This document shows positions 31,508 through 43,159 of a DNA stretch of 64,000 nt, in pieces; within the stretch, counting starts at the first letter, position 1; every line of letters begins with the position of its first letter. The position numbers and the translations under genes were made by a program. Origin of the DNA: Diphasiastrum complanatum (Eukaryota; Streptophyta; Lycopodiopsida; Lycopodiales; Lycopodiaceae); the NCBI GenBank assembly GCA_029204225.1, contig CM055096.1, positions 35,497,858-35,561,857 on the forward strand, in the 5' to 3' direction. Below the pieces are notes generated by a model. That model was not told where the DNA came from, made no database searches, and was given only the letters and a program-made list of their open reading frames with translations.

Positions 31508-31920
31508 TTGGCAAACTGGCCAAGTCGTAAAAATAAGATGTGTCTTTTTCAAAGGGGTCCCAATTGCTTCCAGTCTTCTTGCGATGCTCTTTATTGCCTC
31601 CAGGTGCTTTGTGAGTGAGTCGTCTTTCAACATCTTCATGTTAGCAAGCTTGCGCCTCAGTAACAGCATGTTGTTCCTTCATAGATCGTTTCCAACAATT
31701 TCATACTTCCTTAGCCGTTTTTGCATCCTGCACTTGAGTTGTTGGGGTCTCACCTAATTACAAGTAGATTGCCACAAAAGCTTTTCTCTACCTCGTTTGG
31801 TAGCTCCGAAGTGCCTTCACCTGAGCTAGCTCTCCCATAACATCTCCTCTAGGTTCTTGCTCCTCGCCAAAAATGATCCCCCACAACAATCGTTCTTCCA
31901 GCACCATCTTCATTCTCCAT
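31508..31920 (-). pseudogene. Copia-type Gag fragment (element P)
   Basis: From an ATG at 31920 the minus strand shows UBN2-type Gag pieces in shifting frames: KALRSYQTR..KAFVAIYL, TPTTQVQDAKTAKEV, NMLLLRRKLANMKMLKDDSL and KSIARRLEAIGTPLKKTHLIF. It is cut by LTR F31 at 31507. At least two frame changes and stops make it a pseudogene. No matching pol is found nearby. Confidence 0.7.
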
Positions 31921-31969
31921 TTTCAAAGAGAATAGTTCGGCCGATATTGGACTTGTATTTAGGAAGCTG

Positions 31970-33290
31970 AAAAATCAGGACATTTTCTTTACCCTAATAG
32001 TGTCCTTTTCGGTACGAACTTTGTTTTCAGAAAAACAAAGCCAAAATTGAGCAACATAGGGTCCCTTGAATTAGTATCGAAACACAAATCTGTGGCCCAC
32101 CTTCTGTCCCCAACAAAGATTTTGACCAATTTCCCATACAAAAGGCTTATTTGTCCATAAACTATTCTTGCGTCTAGAATTTGCATGGTTGTTTTTATGT
32201 TTGTACATAGTCTTTCAAGGCATAGTTTTTTCTAATAAGTTTGCCTCAATATTTCCCACTGGACGAAACAAACAATTGGAAAAACAGACTCTGTTCGGCA
32301 ATAGTGGACCAATATTTGCAAAGGTGAAAAACTAGTCCATTCAATATGCCCTAATAGCATCAATTTTGGCACAAAGTGTGTTTATGGAAAAACGAAGTCA
32401 AAATTGAACAGCAGAGGGTCCCTTGGGTTTGTATCGGACACACAAACCTGTGGCCACCTTTTGTATGATGTTCTGACATGTATCAATTGATTCCAACCAA
32501 TTATTGGCCCTACAGGCCTAGTTTCCTAGAAGCCCTTATTGGGTCCGAACTTTGATGGTCGTTCTTCTATTCACATGATCGTCCAAGGCCTAGATTGTTC
32601 CTCCATGTTTGCCTTAGCGTTGCACACAAACCTAAGGCCACCTTCTCTTCGACATTCCGACATGTATGAACTAATTCCAACCAATTTTTGGTCCGAAAGG
32701 TCTATTTTTCTTGAAATCGTTCTTGGGTATGAAATTTTGATGGTCGTTTATCTATTTGTGATGAACCGTTTAACGCCTAGTTTGTTCGTGCATGTTTGCT
32801 CGACGTCGCCCACTGGCCGAAACAAGCGGCTAGAAAAACTGACTCCGTTTAGTGATACCGAACTAGTATTCAAGAACAATGAAAAGTAGTTCATTTCCTA
32901 TGTCCTCCTTTTCACATAGACCTGTGGCCACCTTCCATCCATTGTTTCGACAAGTATCAACTAATTCCAACTAATTCGTGGCGAGATACTTGTGTGGCCG
33001 TTTATCTGCCTGTATTGAACCGTTCAAGATTGTTTTTTTGCCGGTTTGCCTCGACATTGCCCACTGGCCGAAGCAAATAGTTGGAAAAACTAACATTTTG
33101 AAAGGTGGAGAACTAGTGCATTTCATGTGCCCTAATAGCATCCTTTATGGCACGAAGTATGTTTTCGGGCAAACAAATCCAGAATCAGCGAAGGGTCCCT
33201 TGAGTTCGTATTGGACACACAAATATGTGGCCACTTTCCATTTGAAGTTTGGGCATGTATCAGCTAACTAAAAAAAATTCCCGGTCCAAC
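31970..33290. repeat. Degenerate tandem satellite-like array, unit about 550 bp
   Basis: A complex unit recurs with landmarks CCCACTGGCCGAAACAA (about 32258, 32808, 33057), CTGTGGCCACCTT (32091, 32451, 32931, 33229), AGGGTCCCTTG (about 32065, 32420, 33203) and CCCTAATAGCATC. One unit is nearly complete (32258-32808), one is internally deleted by about 300 bp, and the two outer ones are partial. No coding signature. Divergence between units is high, so the array is old. Confidence 0.75.
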
Positions 33291-34080
33291 GAGCCATGTT
33301 TATGGTATGTATATAAAATATAAAATATTATAAAATACATACACTCTTACATTTCGGACTTTTTCTCATATCATAGACTATCTTATCTATGTGACAAAAA
33401 TTTTACTTCTCATTAATCAACTATCAAACACATAATCAACTTGGTTCATGAAACCATTGTTTATCTTTAGGCATGACTTCTTTAAAAATAAAAACTTGAA
33501 TCAGTGGTTGACTTCTTATAAATTTTTCAATGAAGAATGTCTAGGAGCATAATGATGCATGTTTTTAGTATCAAATGATTATGATGCTCAAAAGTAAAGT
33601 TATGCTTAATATGTTCAAGAATCAATGCTGAATGTTTGTAGAATCTTGTTTGCCTCTTTAAAACCCTCTTTTTTAATTTCAAAATCGGAGAAACATTATC
33701 ATGTGTCAATTTTTGTGTTCAAGATTGGATGCAAGAGCTAGAGTGGATTAAAAGCAGTGTTATATCTTTGAAAAACTCTACATCAGTTTGTTACTAGCCA
33801 AAACTTCAAATGAAAACAGAGCAAGGTATGCAAAGATTGTACATTACATTAGTTTCAAAATCGCATGAATTTTTAGAGCACTTAGTTTCTTTGAGTAAGT
33901 TGCTTTATTCGGTCTACAGAAGTGTGTAAGATGCTCATAACATAATTAAAGGTTTCCTAATAAAGTAGATGTAAATTTGAATAACTACTCAAATAAGCCT
34001 TTGACTCAAACCAATTGTTTATCTTGCTTTCAAAAAATCTCTTACCAAAGCTTCAATGTGAAACATCCCTAAATCCTAAA
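33291..34080. other. AT-rich DNA, nothing recognised
   Basis: No domain, LTR end or clear repeat was seen. Confidence 0.4.
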
Positions 34081-34830
34081 TAATGAGATATTTTGATGAA
34101 CTGGGTTCAGCAAGCTGGGCTCTAGTATTAAAGAATGTCACTATCTTATTTCAACAAGAATATTAATATCAAACTAGTGAACCATAATTCATGAACCTTG
34201 AATGATGGACATTAAATCTTGATTCTGGAAGACTAAATTTTTTATCTCCCTACTTCTAAGGCTAAACTCTCATTTATTTGATTCATCCTTATCATGTTCA
34301 TCTTGTCCGCTACTTGGGCACTCAATGCATATGTAGACAAGTCAACAATGACCAACTCATTTTCATCAAAGATATCGAATATTGGTTAAAATATACGAAA
34401 TTATTAACAATGTCTCCAATTTTCATAAACAATAAGATATTTTGATGAACTAGGTTCATCAAGTTGGGTTCTAGTACTGAAAGAATGTCACTATCTTACT
34501 CCAATAAAAATATAAATATCAAACTAGTGAACTATAAATCGTGAACCTTGAACGTTGGACATTAAATCTTGATTATGGAAGACTAAATTTTGTATCTCTC
34601 TACTTGTAACTTAAAGGCCAAACTCTCAATTTTCAGGCCTTATTAAATCCAACACAATATTAAATCATTTGTTTGATTCATCCGTATCATGTTCATCTAG
34701 TTTGCTACTTGGGCACTCAATGCGTATGTAGACGAGTCAACAAGGACCAACTCATTTTCATCAATGGTAATAAATATTTCTTAAAAAGATACGAAATTAT
34801 TAACAATGTCCCCAATTTTCTAAAACATAT
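34081..34830. repeat. Direct tandem duplication, about 350 and 400 bp
   Basis: Copy 1 (34081-34430) and copy 2 (34431-34830) share GATATTTTGATGAAC, AATGTCACTATCTTA, CTTGGGCACTCAATGC and ACGAAATTATTAACAATGTC in the same order. The second copy has about 45 extra bp near 34615-34670. Neither copy codes for a recognisable protein. Confidence 0.85.
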
Positions 34831-35390
34831 ATATGAAATCAGCAAGTTTGAACGACAGCAAATCCAATTATTTCCCATGGCAAATAGGTTAATCAGAGGA
34901 GTTAGAGGGTAAATAATCTTCCATTCCTCACATGCAATTTCTGGAATCTGTTAATACATTTACTTTCTATTCAGATAGTTTGATAAATTGATTCACAATC
35001 CATTTATTAAGGAACAAAAGTTACTTAACACGATTCAGGACAACTGGCTTATGCAATTCATTCTACTTTTTAGCCAAGCAAAGTTTAGCTAGAAAACAAG
35101 CAACAAAATCTCCCAAAACAGATAATTCAAAAGTAAATGGAAGCTTTCTCAAGAAACAGAGAACTAATAATGAATTCATATAAATCTCAGCATATCAAAT
35201 TAAAACTACATGTGTAGAAGAGCACTCTACCACCATATTTGACAAGCGTGCTTCAATCCGAAACTAGTGAATCCAACACCAAACTCCCTTGAGAAAATAT
35301 CACTCCAACCGGGATGTAACTCCAAGTGCTCCAAACTTCCCAATTGATCTAGAACTTGTTTCCATTATATCCAAGACCGCATCTTAGCGG
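34831..35390. other. Probable leader of a minus-strand copia (element J)
   Basis: No ORF. It lies 3' of the primer binding site at 35391 in minus orientation, as a leader should, but no gag follows. Confidence 0.35.
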
Positions 35391-35402
35391 GCTCTGATAC
35401 CA
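35391..35402 (-). other. Primer binding site of a minus-strand copia (J)
   Basis: Plus-strand GCTCTGATACCA, the reverse complement of the tRNA-iMet type site, followed after one base by TGTAAAG. Confidence 0.8.
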
Positions 35403-35403
35403 A

Positions 35404-35761
35404 TGTAAAGACCATTAGGGAAAACCCCTAAGATGAGGATAGGAAAACACAATAAGAGAGACTATGGAGCCAAACCGCCCAACCAAACTTGGATGTAGCC
35501 CCCAAGCCATGCCATGTGAAACAAGAGGAGAAGAGAGCAACTGGTAACTTGAACCCAAGTTGTCGATGGGAGAATCCCCACCTCAATATATAGAGACTAG
35601 ATTCCTATGCATGAACCTATGCAAACTCCATGTAGGTCAACTATAAATAGGTCACATCTCTTCATGCAGTCTTCATGCCTATATCTGTCACACATACATG
35701 CACTACTCCATATGTCTCAATTAGAGTGTCTGGGTCCTCTCAAGGTCATCAGTCACAAACA
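35404..35761 (-). mobile_element. Candidate LTR of copia J, first copy
   Basis: It starts TGTAAAG next to the PBS and the best right end is ...CACAAACA at 35761. It resembles 62697-63105 in order of motifs (ACTATGGAG, CAATATATAGAG, a gene-free A-rich centre, CTGGG.CCTC.CAAGG). The boundary on the right is approximate. Confidence 0.5.
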
Positions 35762-35862
35762 GGCCTCGACATGGAATTAAATCTCGGTGTTACCAATAAT
35801 CTTGAATACCGGAGGGCCGATCTACCATATTAGGACTATTATATGTTCTTAGCTAATAGAGG

Positions 35863-36300
35863 ATTTTTGAAAGTAGACAGCCAAACAAAGGATTGTAAAA
35901 AGCACCTCCAAAAGAGCTGAAACTTACAATAATTTTCAATACATTTCAGCACTTGACATAGGTAGCTTTAGATGCACATATCTATCTCTACATAACTCCA
36001 AATTGAAAAAAAATTGAGAGACACATTTCTATGATCATATAATACTTTTTAAAGTAGACAAACCAAAAAAATATTGTCAAAATCATGGTATTACACACTC
36101 ATATATGATATTTTCAGTTTTGGTGACTTCCATCAACACTAAAAAGGGTAATTTTGAATGCACGTATCTACCTCTATAAATCTCCAAATTCAAAAAAAAA
36201 TTAATAGGCATGTTTCTATAATCATATAGGATTTTTAAGAGTAGATAAGCTAAAAATTGAATGTAACATTCACAACAATGTAGTCCCATATATGAAAATA
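35863..36300. repeat. Tandem repeat, period about 181-188 bp
   Basis: Two and a half units are aligned on AAAGTAGACAAACC (35871, 36052, 36240), ATGCAC.TATCTA.CTCTA and CCAAATT(G/C)AAAAAAAA. The unit length is close to that of many plant satellites, but only a short array is present. Confidence 0.75.
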
Positions 36301-38210
36301 TCGAAGTTTCATCAGTATCCCCACGTGTTTGACACATCATTTTTTACATATAGTTACTCAAAATGAAGGTCTCAAATTTTTTAATGAATAAATATATATA
36401 TATATGAAGAACACACATGTGAAAGGATTTGATGTGATTCATCATAGTTTATGAGATATGATTTTTTGAATAAGTGCTTGAAATGCACACATTTGTGTGC
36501 ATTCTGAAACGACTCTAGTGTTAAGGATCCATTTATTAAGCAAGTGTTGTTCAACTCTTTCAAAATATCTCTATCACAATAAACTATGCACTCTTGTTTG
36601 CAACATGAAAATAGAACTTTATGTTTTTTTCTTGCATTTAAAAATGAAATGCACCTATAGACAACTTCTCACCATTGAAATGGTATGAGAATCACCTTTG
36701 ACTTTATGATTAGATTGTTGATTTCTCAAATGTCGGTGCGGTATATTAAGACATGTTTGTATAGTTTATAGATCACAATATGTCAGAGTTGGTTATCTTG
36801 CTAACGTTTGAATTATGTCACTTGTACAATTTATTAGCTAATCACACACTTTCTAATACATCAAATTGGAATTTTGATTATTCTAGCACATTTTTTGAAA
36901 AAGATTGATATAATTTGTTGTATGGATTTAGATTTGTAAACTTAAAATTACTTTGCGATATTGACATCCAAATGTGTGTTTTCTTGAAGTGAAAATAAAT
37001 AGACCCACCTTCACCTTATAAGAGAGCGCTATGGAGACAAAAATACCATACACATATTCTTGTCTTATTTCGTCTAAGTTGGCAATTTCACCAATACCAA
37101 AAAAGTACATAGACATTGAATCAACGTGCATGCCTTTCAAAGATGCAAATCTTCCAAACATCACATTCCCCTATGTCACATTTATTTATGTTTGTTAGAA
37201 ATGTAGTACTTCAAGATGTGCATCACTCATTACCTCAATATTTGAGCATGTCAAAATGTAGCATAAATTTCATGAAGTCGACAAACAAGGATGTAAGCCT
37301 CTAGATATTTAAAATACATGAGCACCAACCAATCAATTCATAGGTGTTTGTTGATGAGACAATTTTGTAGATTTATATTTCTTTAAGATGTACTGTTGCA
37401 GACAAATTATAAGATCTTGTTCTTAATTGTGGTTGGTTTTGTAAGTGAGATGAAAGTGTGCTTACTTCTTGGCATTGAATTGTGAGTAGGAGATTTGATA
37501 TTGAATCATAATCTCATTTCCAACTACTTTACATGGAGATATATAGAATTAAAACTTCTCATGAGTTACATAGTTTGAATACACAAAATCAAATTAATAG
37601 TTAAAATTCTTAACAAATAGCCACATGACTTTGTGGATGTTTGTCATGATATCTAACAAAGTACAACTAATTTAATAATAAAAGTATTCAGCATATCATG
37701 ACATACATACATAGAAATAATTAGATTGAAGTTATGTGGCTATCTATTAAGAGTTTTGACTATTATATATGTATTCATATCTCCCATTATATTCAAGAAA
37801 TTACATCTCCATTTTTTATTGTCTATACTACCAATTTGGAGTGCACCAAGATCATTAATAACATTTCATAATTAGGATTAGTCACCATGAGAATGACCAA
37901 TTGAAGCTACTCACTTTATTGATATTTCATTTCCAAGCTTGAAAGTCTACAATTGCAATACAATGCTTCTAAATTATCAAAAGTTGACTCATTTTTATAT
38001 TTGACATATAACATGTTTGTTACTACACTAGCTTTTGCACCCAACTTGATCCAAGGGTCCACAAAAAGTACATTGAAATTCACAAGATTCATGTGAGTCC
38101 CAATTTGGACCCAACTCTAAAAGTAATCTCTAAGTTTAGAAATGACTTTGGGCCTCTAGTTTTATTTTAATTCAAAGGCCCAAGTCTATTTTATTTTATT
38201 TACAACTTAA
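36301..38210. other. AT-rich DNA, nothing recognised
   Basis: Short frames only, with no domain, PBS or paired terminal repeat found. The 3' LTR of gypsy Q would be expected near the right edge, but I could not identify one. Confidence 0.4.
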
Positions 38211-38279
38211 GCTTGCATGCTCATTGGGCCATGGGCTTATGCGCGCAGGATGCCATGCCCTCGCAACACATTTTATTAG

Positions 38280-39896
38280 TCGATTTTATTTATTTACAAT
38301 TCGTTGGAAATAGCCCCGGGGACCCATGGCCTGAAGTAGTGCCGGTTCCTTGGCACTCTGCCGGTTCAGTGCAGAGTCTTCTTGGCCCGCCTTTGTTGGA
38401 TCAGGTAGCCCGTGATGTCTTCCATGTAGTTGATGCGGTCCGGTTTCTTCAAGTCCTTGGGCGTGTGAAGGGACTTGTGGACTCCTGTCAGCCAGTCTTG
38501 GTCGACCCATGCTTTAATCTGCACGTCTAGGGATCGCCAAGAAGGGCAGCTCAGTAGTACACACGAGCGACTGGCAGCTGATCTTCAACTTTGTCGGAAG
38601 CTAGCACCTTATTAGGATCAAAGAATATGGGGGGGGGAATTGTCCCATTTAGTTTCAATCCCCATTAAATGCTCTCTAAGTCCCGAGCGTAAGTGGTTGC
38701 CGCGTGGATTGTTGGATCAGGGCAGTTGAAGTAGTTATTGGCGAATATGGTGAGAGCCCTTCTGGCCTCTACCTCCGTATTCCAACGGTACTCTAATGGA
38801 ATGATCGGCCCATTGAAATTTTGAATTGTGATCTTGTCCAGAGGGGTGCCGCATTTTGCCCATTTGGATCATCATGTGCATGGCAGGAAGTGCACGTTCA
38901 CCCATAGTTGTTGCGGACTTGTCACATAGGCCCTGATGGCCATAGGTCTCTTTTAAAAAGCTGTTGATGCCAGTCTGGTTGTGGTGGGAGGGCAGGTAAT
39001 GTTTGCAGCTCCTTGCCCTTTATTGTTTGAGCTGAAAAAGATATCTGTCAGCCGCCTCTAGATGACTCGTGGGGATAGTTTGCTAGGAATTTGTTTATTT
39101 TCTCCTCCATGGACTTTGGTCTTCGGAAGGCCCGACTGGCAGATATGGTGTGCGAACCTCTGGATGATGTTGCATGTCCTTCCTCTTGGCTTTGGCTGGT
39201 ACTTTTGCCTTGGCCTTGGTCTCGCGTCTCAGCACCCGTATTTGTTGGTCTTTGGTCTTCGACTTCGGACCCTTGATCTTGACTGAATTCCCCTGCTGCT
39301 TGTTGGCTTTGGTCCTAACTTGTGCTGGCCTGTGCAGCGTCAAAAATGGGTGGCGGTGGAATCACCACGGGGGTGGACTGGGCCTTCTTCTCCATGTATT
39401 GTTGGCAAGCCTTGAGGGGTTGTTTGGATTGGGTGAGCTCATGAGTTGCGCTTGTCAGATATTTATCGAACTCTGCCTGGTAGCTGTTTAATGTTTGGCT
39501 ATATACCTGCACCTGATGCCTAAAGAGATTTATCTCTGATTCAGATAGGGCCTTGAGTCTAGTGCAGATTGAGCTAACCAGATAAGCTTTTCACTTTGTA
39601 GGGCTTTGACTTCCGCCCCCAGGTGCGTATTCTCTGCTTCATAAATTTGTAGTTGCACCTGGAGGGGAGCAAGCCATTGGGACGCTTCGGATTGAAGCTC
39701 CCGCACCTTCGTGGAGACCTCTGTCATCGCTTTGGAGAGGCTTTGGATGTATACATTGAGGCCCTCCTCCTTTTGTTGCAGCTTGACAATCTCTCGGTGC
39801 CCTTCTTGTTCCTGTTGTTAGTCTAGAATCAGCTCGTGCTGCAGCTTTGTGAGTTCCGCTCACAGTTGTGTGTTGCTTGTTGCCAGGTGTAGTATG
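38280..39896 (-). pseudogene. Gypsy Q extra ORF, C-terminal half: coiled coil, Gln/Ser-rich linker, C-terminal domain
   Basis: Minus-strand reading continues the ORF broken by the solo LTR. A coiled coil comes first (LTKLQHELIL, VKLQQKEEGLNVYIQSLSKA, VRELQSEASQWLAPLQVQLQ, ENTHLGAEVKALQSEK). It is followed by YQAEFDKYLTSATHELTQS, a PPPP motif and a Gln/Ser/Glu-rich linker. The C-terminal region has LDKITIQNFNGPIIPLEYRW, ALTIFANNYFNCPDPTIHAA and WVDQDWLTGVHKSLHTPKDL. Stops and frame changes are scattered but long stretches stay open. No known domain was recognised. The position 3' of integrase recalls the env-like or accessory ORFs of Athila and Tat elements. Confidence 0.5.
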
Positions 39897-41028
39897 TGTT
39901 GGCTGATTCTAACGAATCCCCAAGATACTCGGACAGAGCAACTTAAGAGCACCTCTCACCTTAGACCGAGGAGGTCTCTAAGAAGATGAGATGAATGAAG
40001 ACTGAGAGCCGAGACATACTAGTAGTTATGACAAACAAGAACTGTGTAAGCCTCATGGTGAATCCCGGAAGATGGAATGACCATGTAGGAACTAGTATTT
40101 CTAGGCAAATGTAATAAATGCAAGTAGACCCCTCTTAAAGAAAGTAGAGTGAGCCACCTTTTGATGGTGACCACTAGTGGAGGGCATTATTCCACTTGTA
40201 ATTTGTGAAATGTGGAAATTCCACTAGGATGCCACCTAAGAAGCTCTCTTGCTTATTTAAGAGACTCCCTCTTTGTGTAGAGGAGCTTTTTGCATTGTAT
40301 CTTCTCCATGCCTAATAAGAAGATTTCCGATGAGTTTGATGCTACACTAAGCTCCTTGATCATAATGGTTTTCTTGAGTGATGCCCCTATGATCAAGCCC
40401 TTCCATTCATATTGTGTGTGGTTGTGGATTTAGAGTGGATTAGTTTTCTTGATTTCCTAGTTGTGGATTAGATTTCATGTTCTCTTGTGGATTAAGGTAG
40501 GAGCCAACATTCAAGTAAATTAAATAGGCTGGATTTGTGGTGTAGTTCTTGCATATCTCTTTACAATCCAGTTCTTGATGTTCTTGGGATGTCCAAGAAT
40601 CAAAAGGCTGGTTGGTTTCTTGATTCTTGGACTTCTAAAATGCTATAGATTAGTTCTTGTTTCTTGTTTTGTCAATTTATGCAAGTAAAGTAGTGTAGGA
40701 TCTGATTTTAGTTCATTTTGTAGCAAAGTAGAAGTAGGAATCCATCGTTGTTCAACTGAGCAGTAATGTAGATCATTTGTTGAACGCATTGGCTTGCATT
40801 TTGGTTGATTATGCATGTGCATTCAGTTCAAGAGAGAGCCATCCGGATGTAGTCTGACAGGCTAGACATAATACTACAATGAGAATCCATCCCTTCTGCC
40901 TGATTTCGGGCTTGAAACAAGAAAGAACATTAAGCAAGAGCCCACCATCTCTGCTGATAGGCAGAAGAAGTAAGAAAATGAACTTTAGAAAAACCAATAG
41001 ATCCTCTGGAGCAGAGGATTCGTCAACA
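39897..41028 (+). mobile_element. Solo LTR F40 (1132 bp) inserted in the extra ORF
   Basis: Ends TGTTGGCTGATTC and ...GATTCGTCAACA. Flanks GTATG and GTACC look like a diverged 5-bp target duplication. It aligns with F31 along its full length in inverted orientation. A TATTTAAG TATA-like box lies near 40255. No internal domains adjoin it on either side, and the two halves of the extra ORF continue directly from its edges, so it is a solo LTR. Confidence 0.75.
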
Positions 41029-42634
41029 GTACCCTGCTTTTCAAAATAGCCTTGGCTGCTATCGCCTCCAGGATGTATTTGCCCAGAGTCTCGTACACCA
41101 TCATTAAGCCGGTTGGAGCAGCCGGTACACTGGCACTGATAGGGACTTGTGTGATATCGGCCCCGATGACTTGTGGAGCTTCGTCGTCATTGTCTTCAAT
41201 TAGGTTCTAAGGGGACCTAATGTGATCTGGGGTGGTGAGATCAGCCCGATCTGGCTTTGGAATAAAAATTGTTTGAACAAATGCATCATCAGACAATGGC
41301 TGGTTGCCTCGGCAACCTTTGGTGGCGAAACAGGTGAGGTGAGAGAAGCAGCAGTGGAACCGGGGGTGAGGACGGTTTGTCCAAACGAGAGGATGGGCGA
41401 AACAGAGGGGAACTGAAGTGTGGTGTGGAGCATAGAAGGTGAGGATGGAGCAGAAATGGTCTGGCATGGGGGTGAAAAGTTGATGATTTGCATCCACGCC
41501 AGATTGTCCAGAGACAACTGAGAATTAGAAAGATTAAACATGAGGGGAGCAACAGTGGCGGCAGGAGTGACGGATGATGCAATGGTGATGGATGGAGTAG
41601 TGGATAATGGAACAGAAATGGGAGTGGTATCATCAGAGAAAATGGAGATGGGAACAGAAACAATCGTGGATGGAATAGAAAGAGAGGTAGTGACAATAGA
41701 TACATGAGTGGAGAGTTGCACGGAAGAAGAAGTGGTGATGGTTGATGGAGTCGTTAGTGCGGTGGTGGTTGTGCGTCTTCGGGTAGTAGGTGGAGATGAA
41801 GATGAAGAGGCAATGCCACGCATTTGTTTGCTGGCCGTTGTGTCAGTAGCTGCAAGTTGGGAGGAGGTGGATGCTACAGTTGGTGGATAGAGGTTAGTGT
41901 GTGGCACGATGGATGACAAAAGAGTTGAGCAATGGAAACTGTGCACTTTCATCTCGAGAAGTGCGCAGGCAAAATTACACAACAGGGGGCCTCCTGCAAT
42001 ATGTTCGCGATTGTTGGGTTTAATGGAGATGGTTAGTTCATGAATGAGGAAGGTATGCCAGTCGTATGGCACAACCAAAGGGCCAGGGAATGCCAAAAAG
42101 GATTTCACTATCTGACTCAGCAGCTTGGACTGGATTCTGTCCTTGCGAAATGTTGAAACAACTAGAAAGCTATTCAACAGATGCGCAGCCGCCTAAACGA
42201 TGGGTTCTGTGATAGCATCTATCAGGTAACCATTGTTAGTGTGGATTGGAATTTCTGGTGCAGTTTGGGTGACAAAAGATTTGATCAGACTTTTGGCCTG
42301 ACGATGGGAGATGGGCTGACGGTCACCGGACATAATGCCAATGGTGACCATCGAGTTTGCGTTAATCCTGACCTTGTACTAGTACCTTGGTACAGGAAGT
42401 GGAAGGTGACTTCGACGCGTCCCAGGTGGCGTAAGCGTGAAGGGCGAGGCCCATGTTAATCTCAAAATGGAAAAGCACCAAGAAAAATTCCATTGCCTCA
42501 AGAAGTGGGCCAGCTATCTGAAGCCATGGTTGAATCAGAGCGTTAGAGGATAAAGGCCAGATATGTGTGGCTGAGGGGATTTCATGCTGGATCACCTGCT
42601 TGGTGCCAGAGTCTTCAGAGGATGAGGAGGCCAT
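41029..42634 (-). pseudogene. Gypsy Q extra ORF, N-terminal half with Ser/Thr/Pro-rich segment
   Basis: Starts MASSSSEDSGTKQVIQH at 42634 and runs about 90 codons, then continues after a frame break as a 325-codon frame (42177-41200). Early sequence includes LVVPYDWHTFLIHELTISI and EHIAGGPLLCNFACALLEMK. About 150 residues rich in Ser, Thr and Pro follow, then an acidic stretch (EDNDDEAPQVIG) and YETLGKYILEAIAAKAILKS up to the solo LTR. It lies about 525 bp 3' of the Q integrase stop on the same strand. I recognise no family. Retroelement membership is inferred from position and from the similar arrangement at 1-3.6 kb. Confidence 0.5.
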
Positions 42635-43159
42635 GTTAGCAGTGATGGTTAAAGGGCAAAAAAGTAGGAAAAATGGTGGAAAAGATAAAAAGCTGTGGAA
42701 ACGACCAAAAATTGTAAATAACGAGTGTTGGATGGCAAGAACTATAGTTCAGAACGCAGATTTGTGTTCAGTATGAGCAGATGATAGCTTGTAGGAAATT
42801 TGGTCGCAAATAGAGAACTTGTTGTAGGATGATCTTAATGCTCTGCAATTAATTCGAAGATTAGAATTTCAAAAATTCAACTTATAGGAACCCTCAGATT
42901 CCATTTAGACACAGATCCGTGATTATGCCAAAAAGTCCCCTAAATTTGTAGATTAGAGACCTCGATCTCAGTAACTATGGCAAATTAAGGGCAAAATTCA
43001 CCAAGAACTGATGGATTTGCTACTAGATGTCCATCAAAACTTCCAGAGAACTACCAACAGTCAAATCAAGCATCGATGAAGCCAATTACCAGTTTGCAAA
43101 AGTTAAAATCAGAAAATCTCAAGATCTCATCAAAAAAACAGTCTAAAAGAGTACTTTTT
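42635..43159. other. Spacer between Q integrase and the extra ORF
   Basis: No domain found. It may hold a splice acceptor or internal promoter for the extra ORF, but nothing specific is visible. Confidence 0.35.

Noticed and set aside
36083-37304. Several 60-85 codon frames in AT-rich DNA
   Set aside because: They overlap on both strands, have no homology that I recognise and partly cover tandem repeats.
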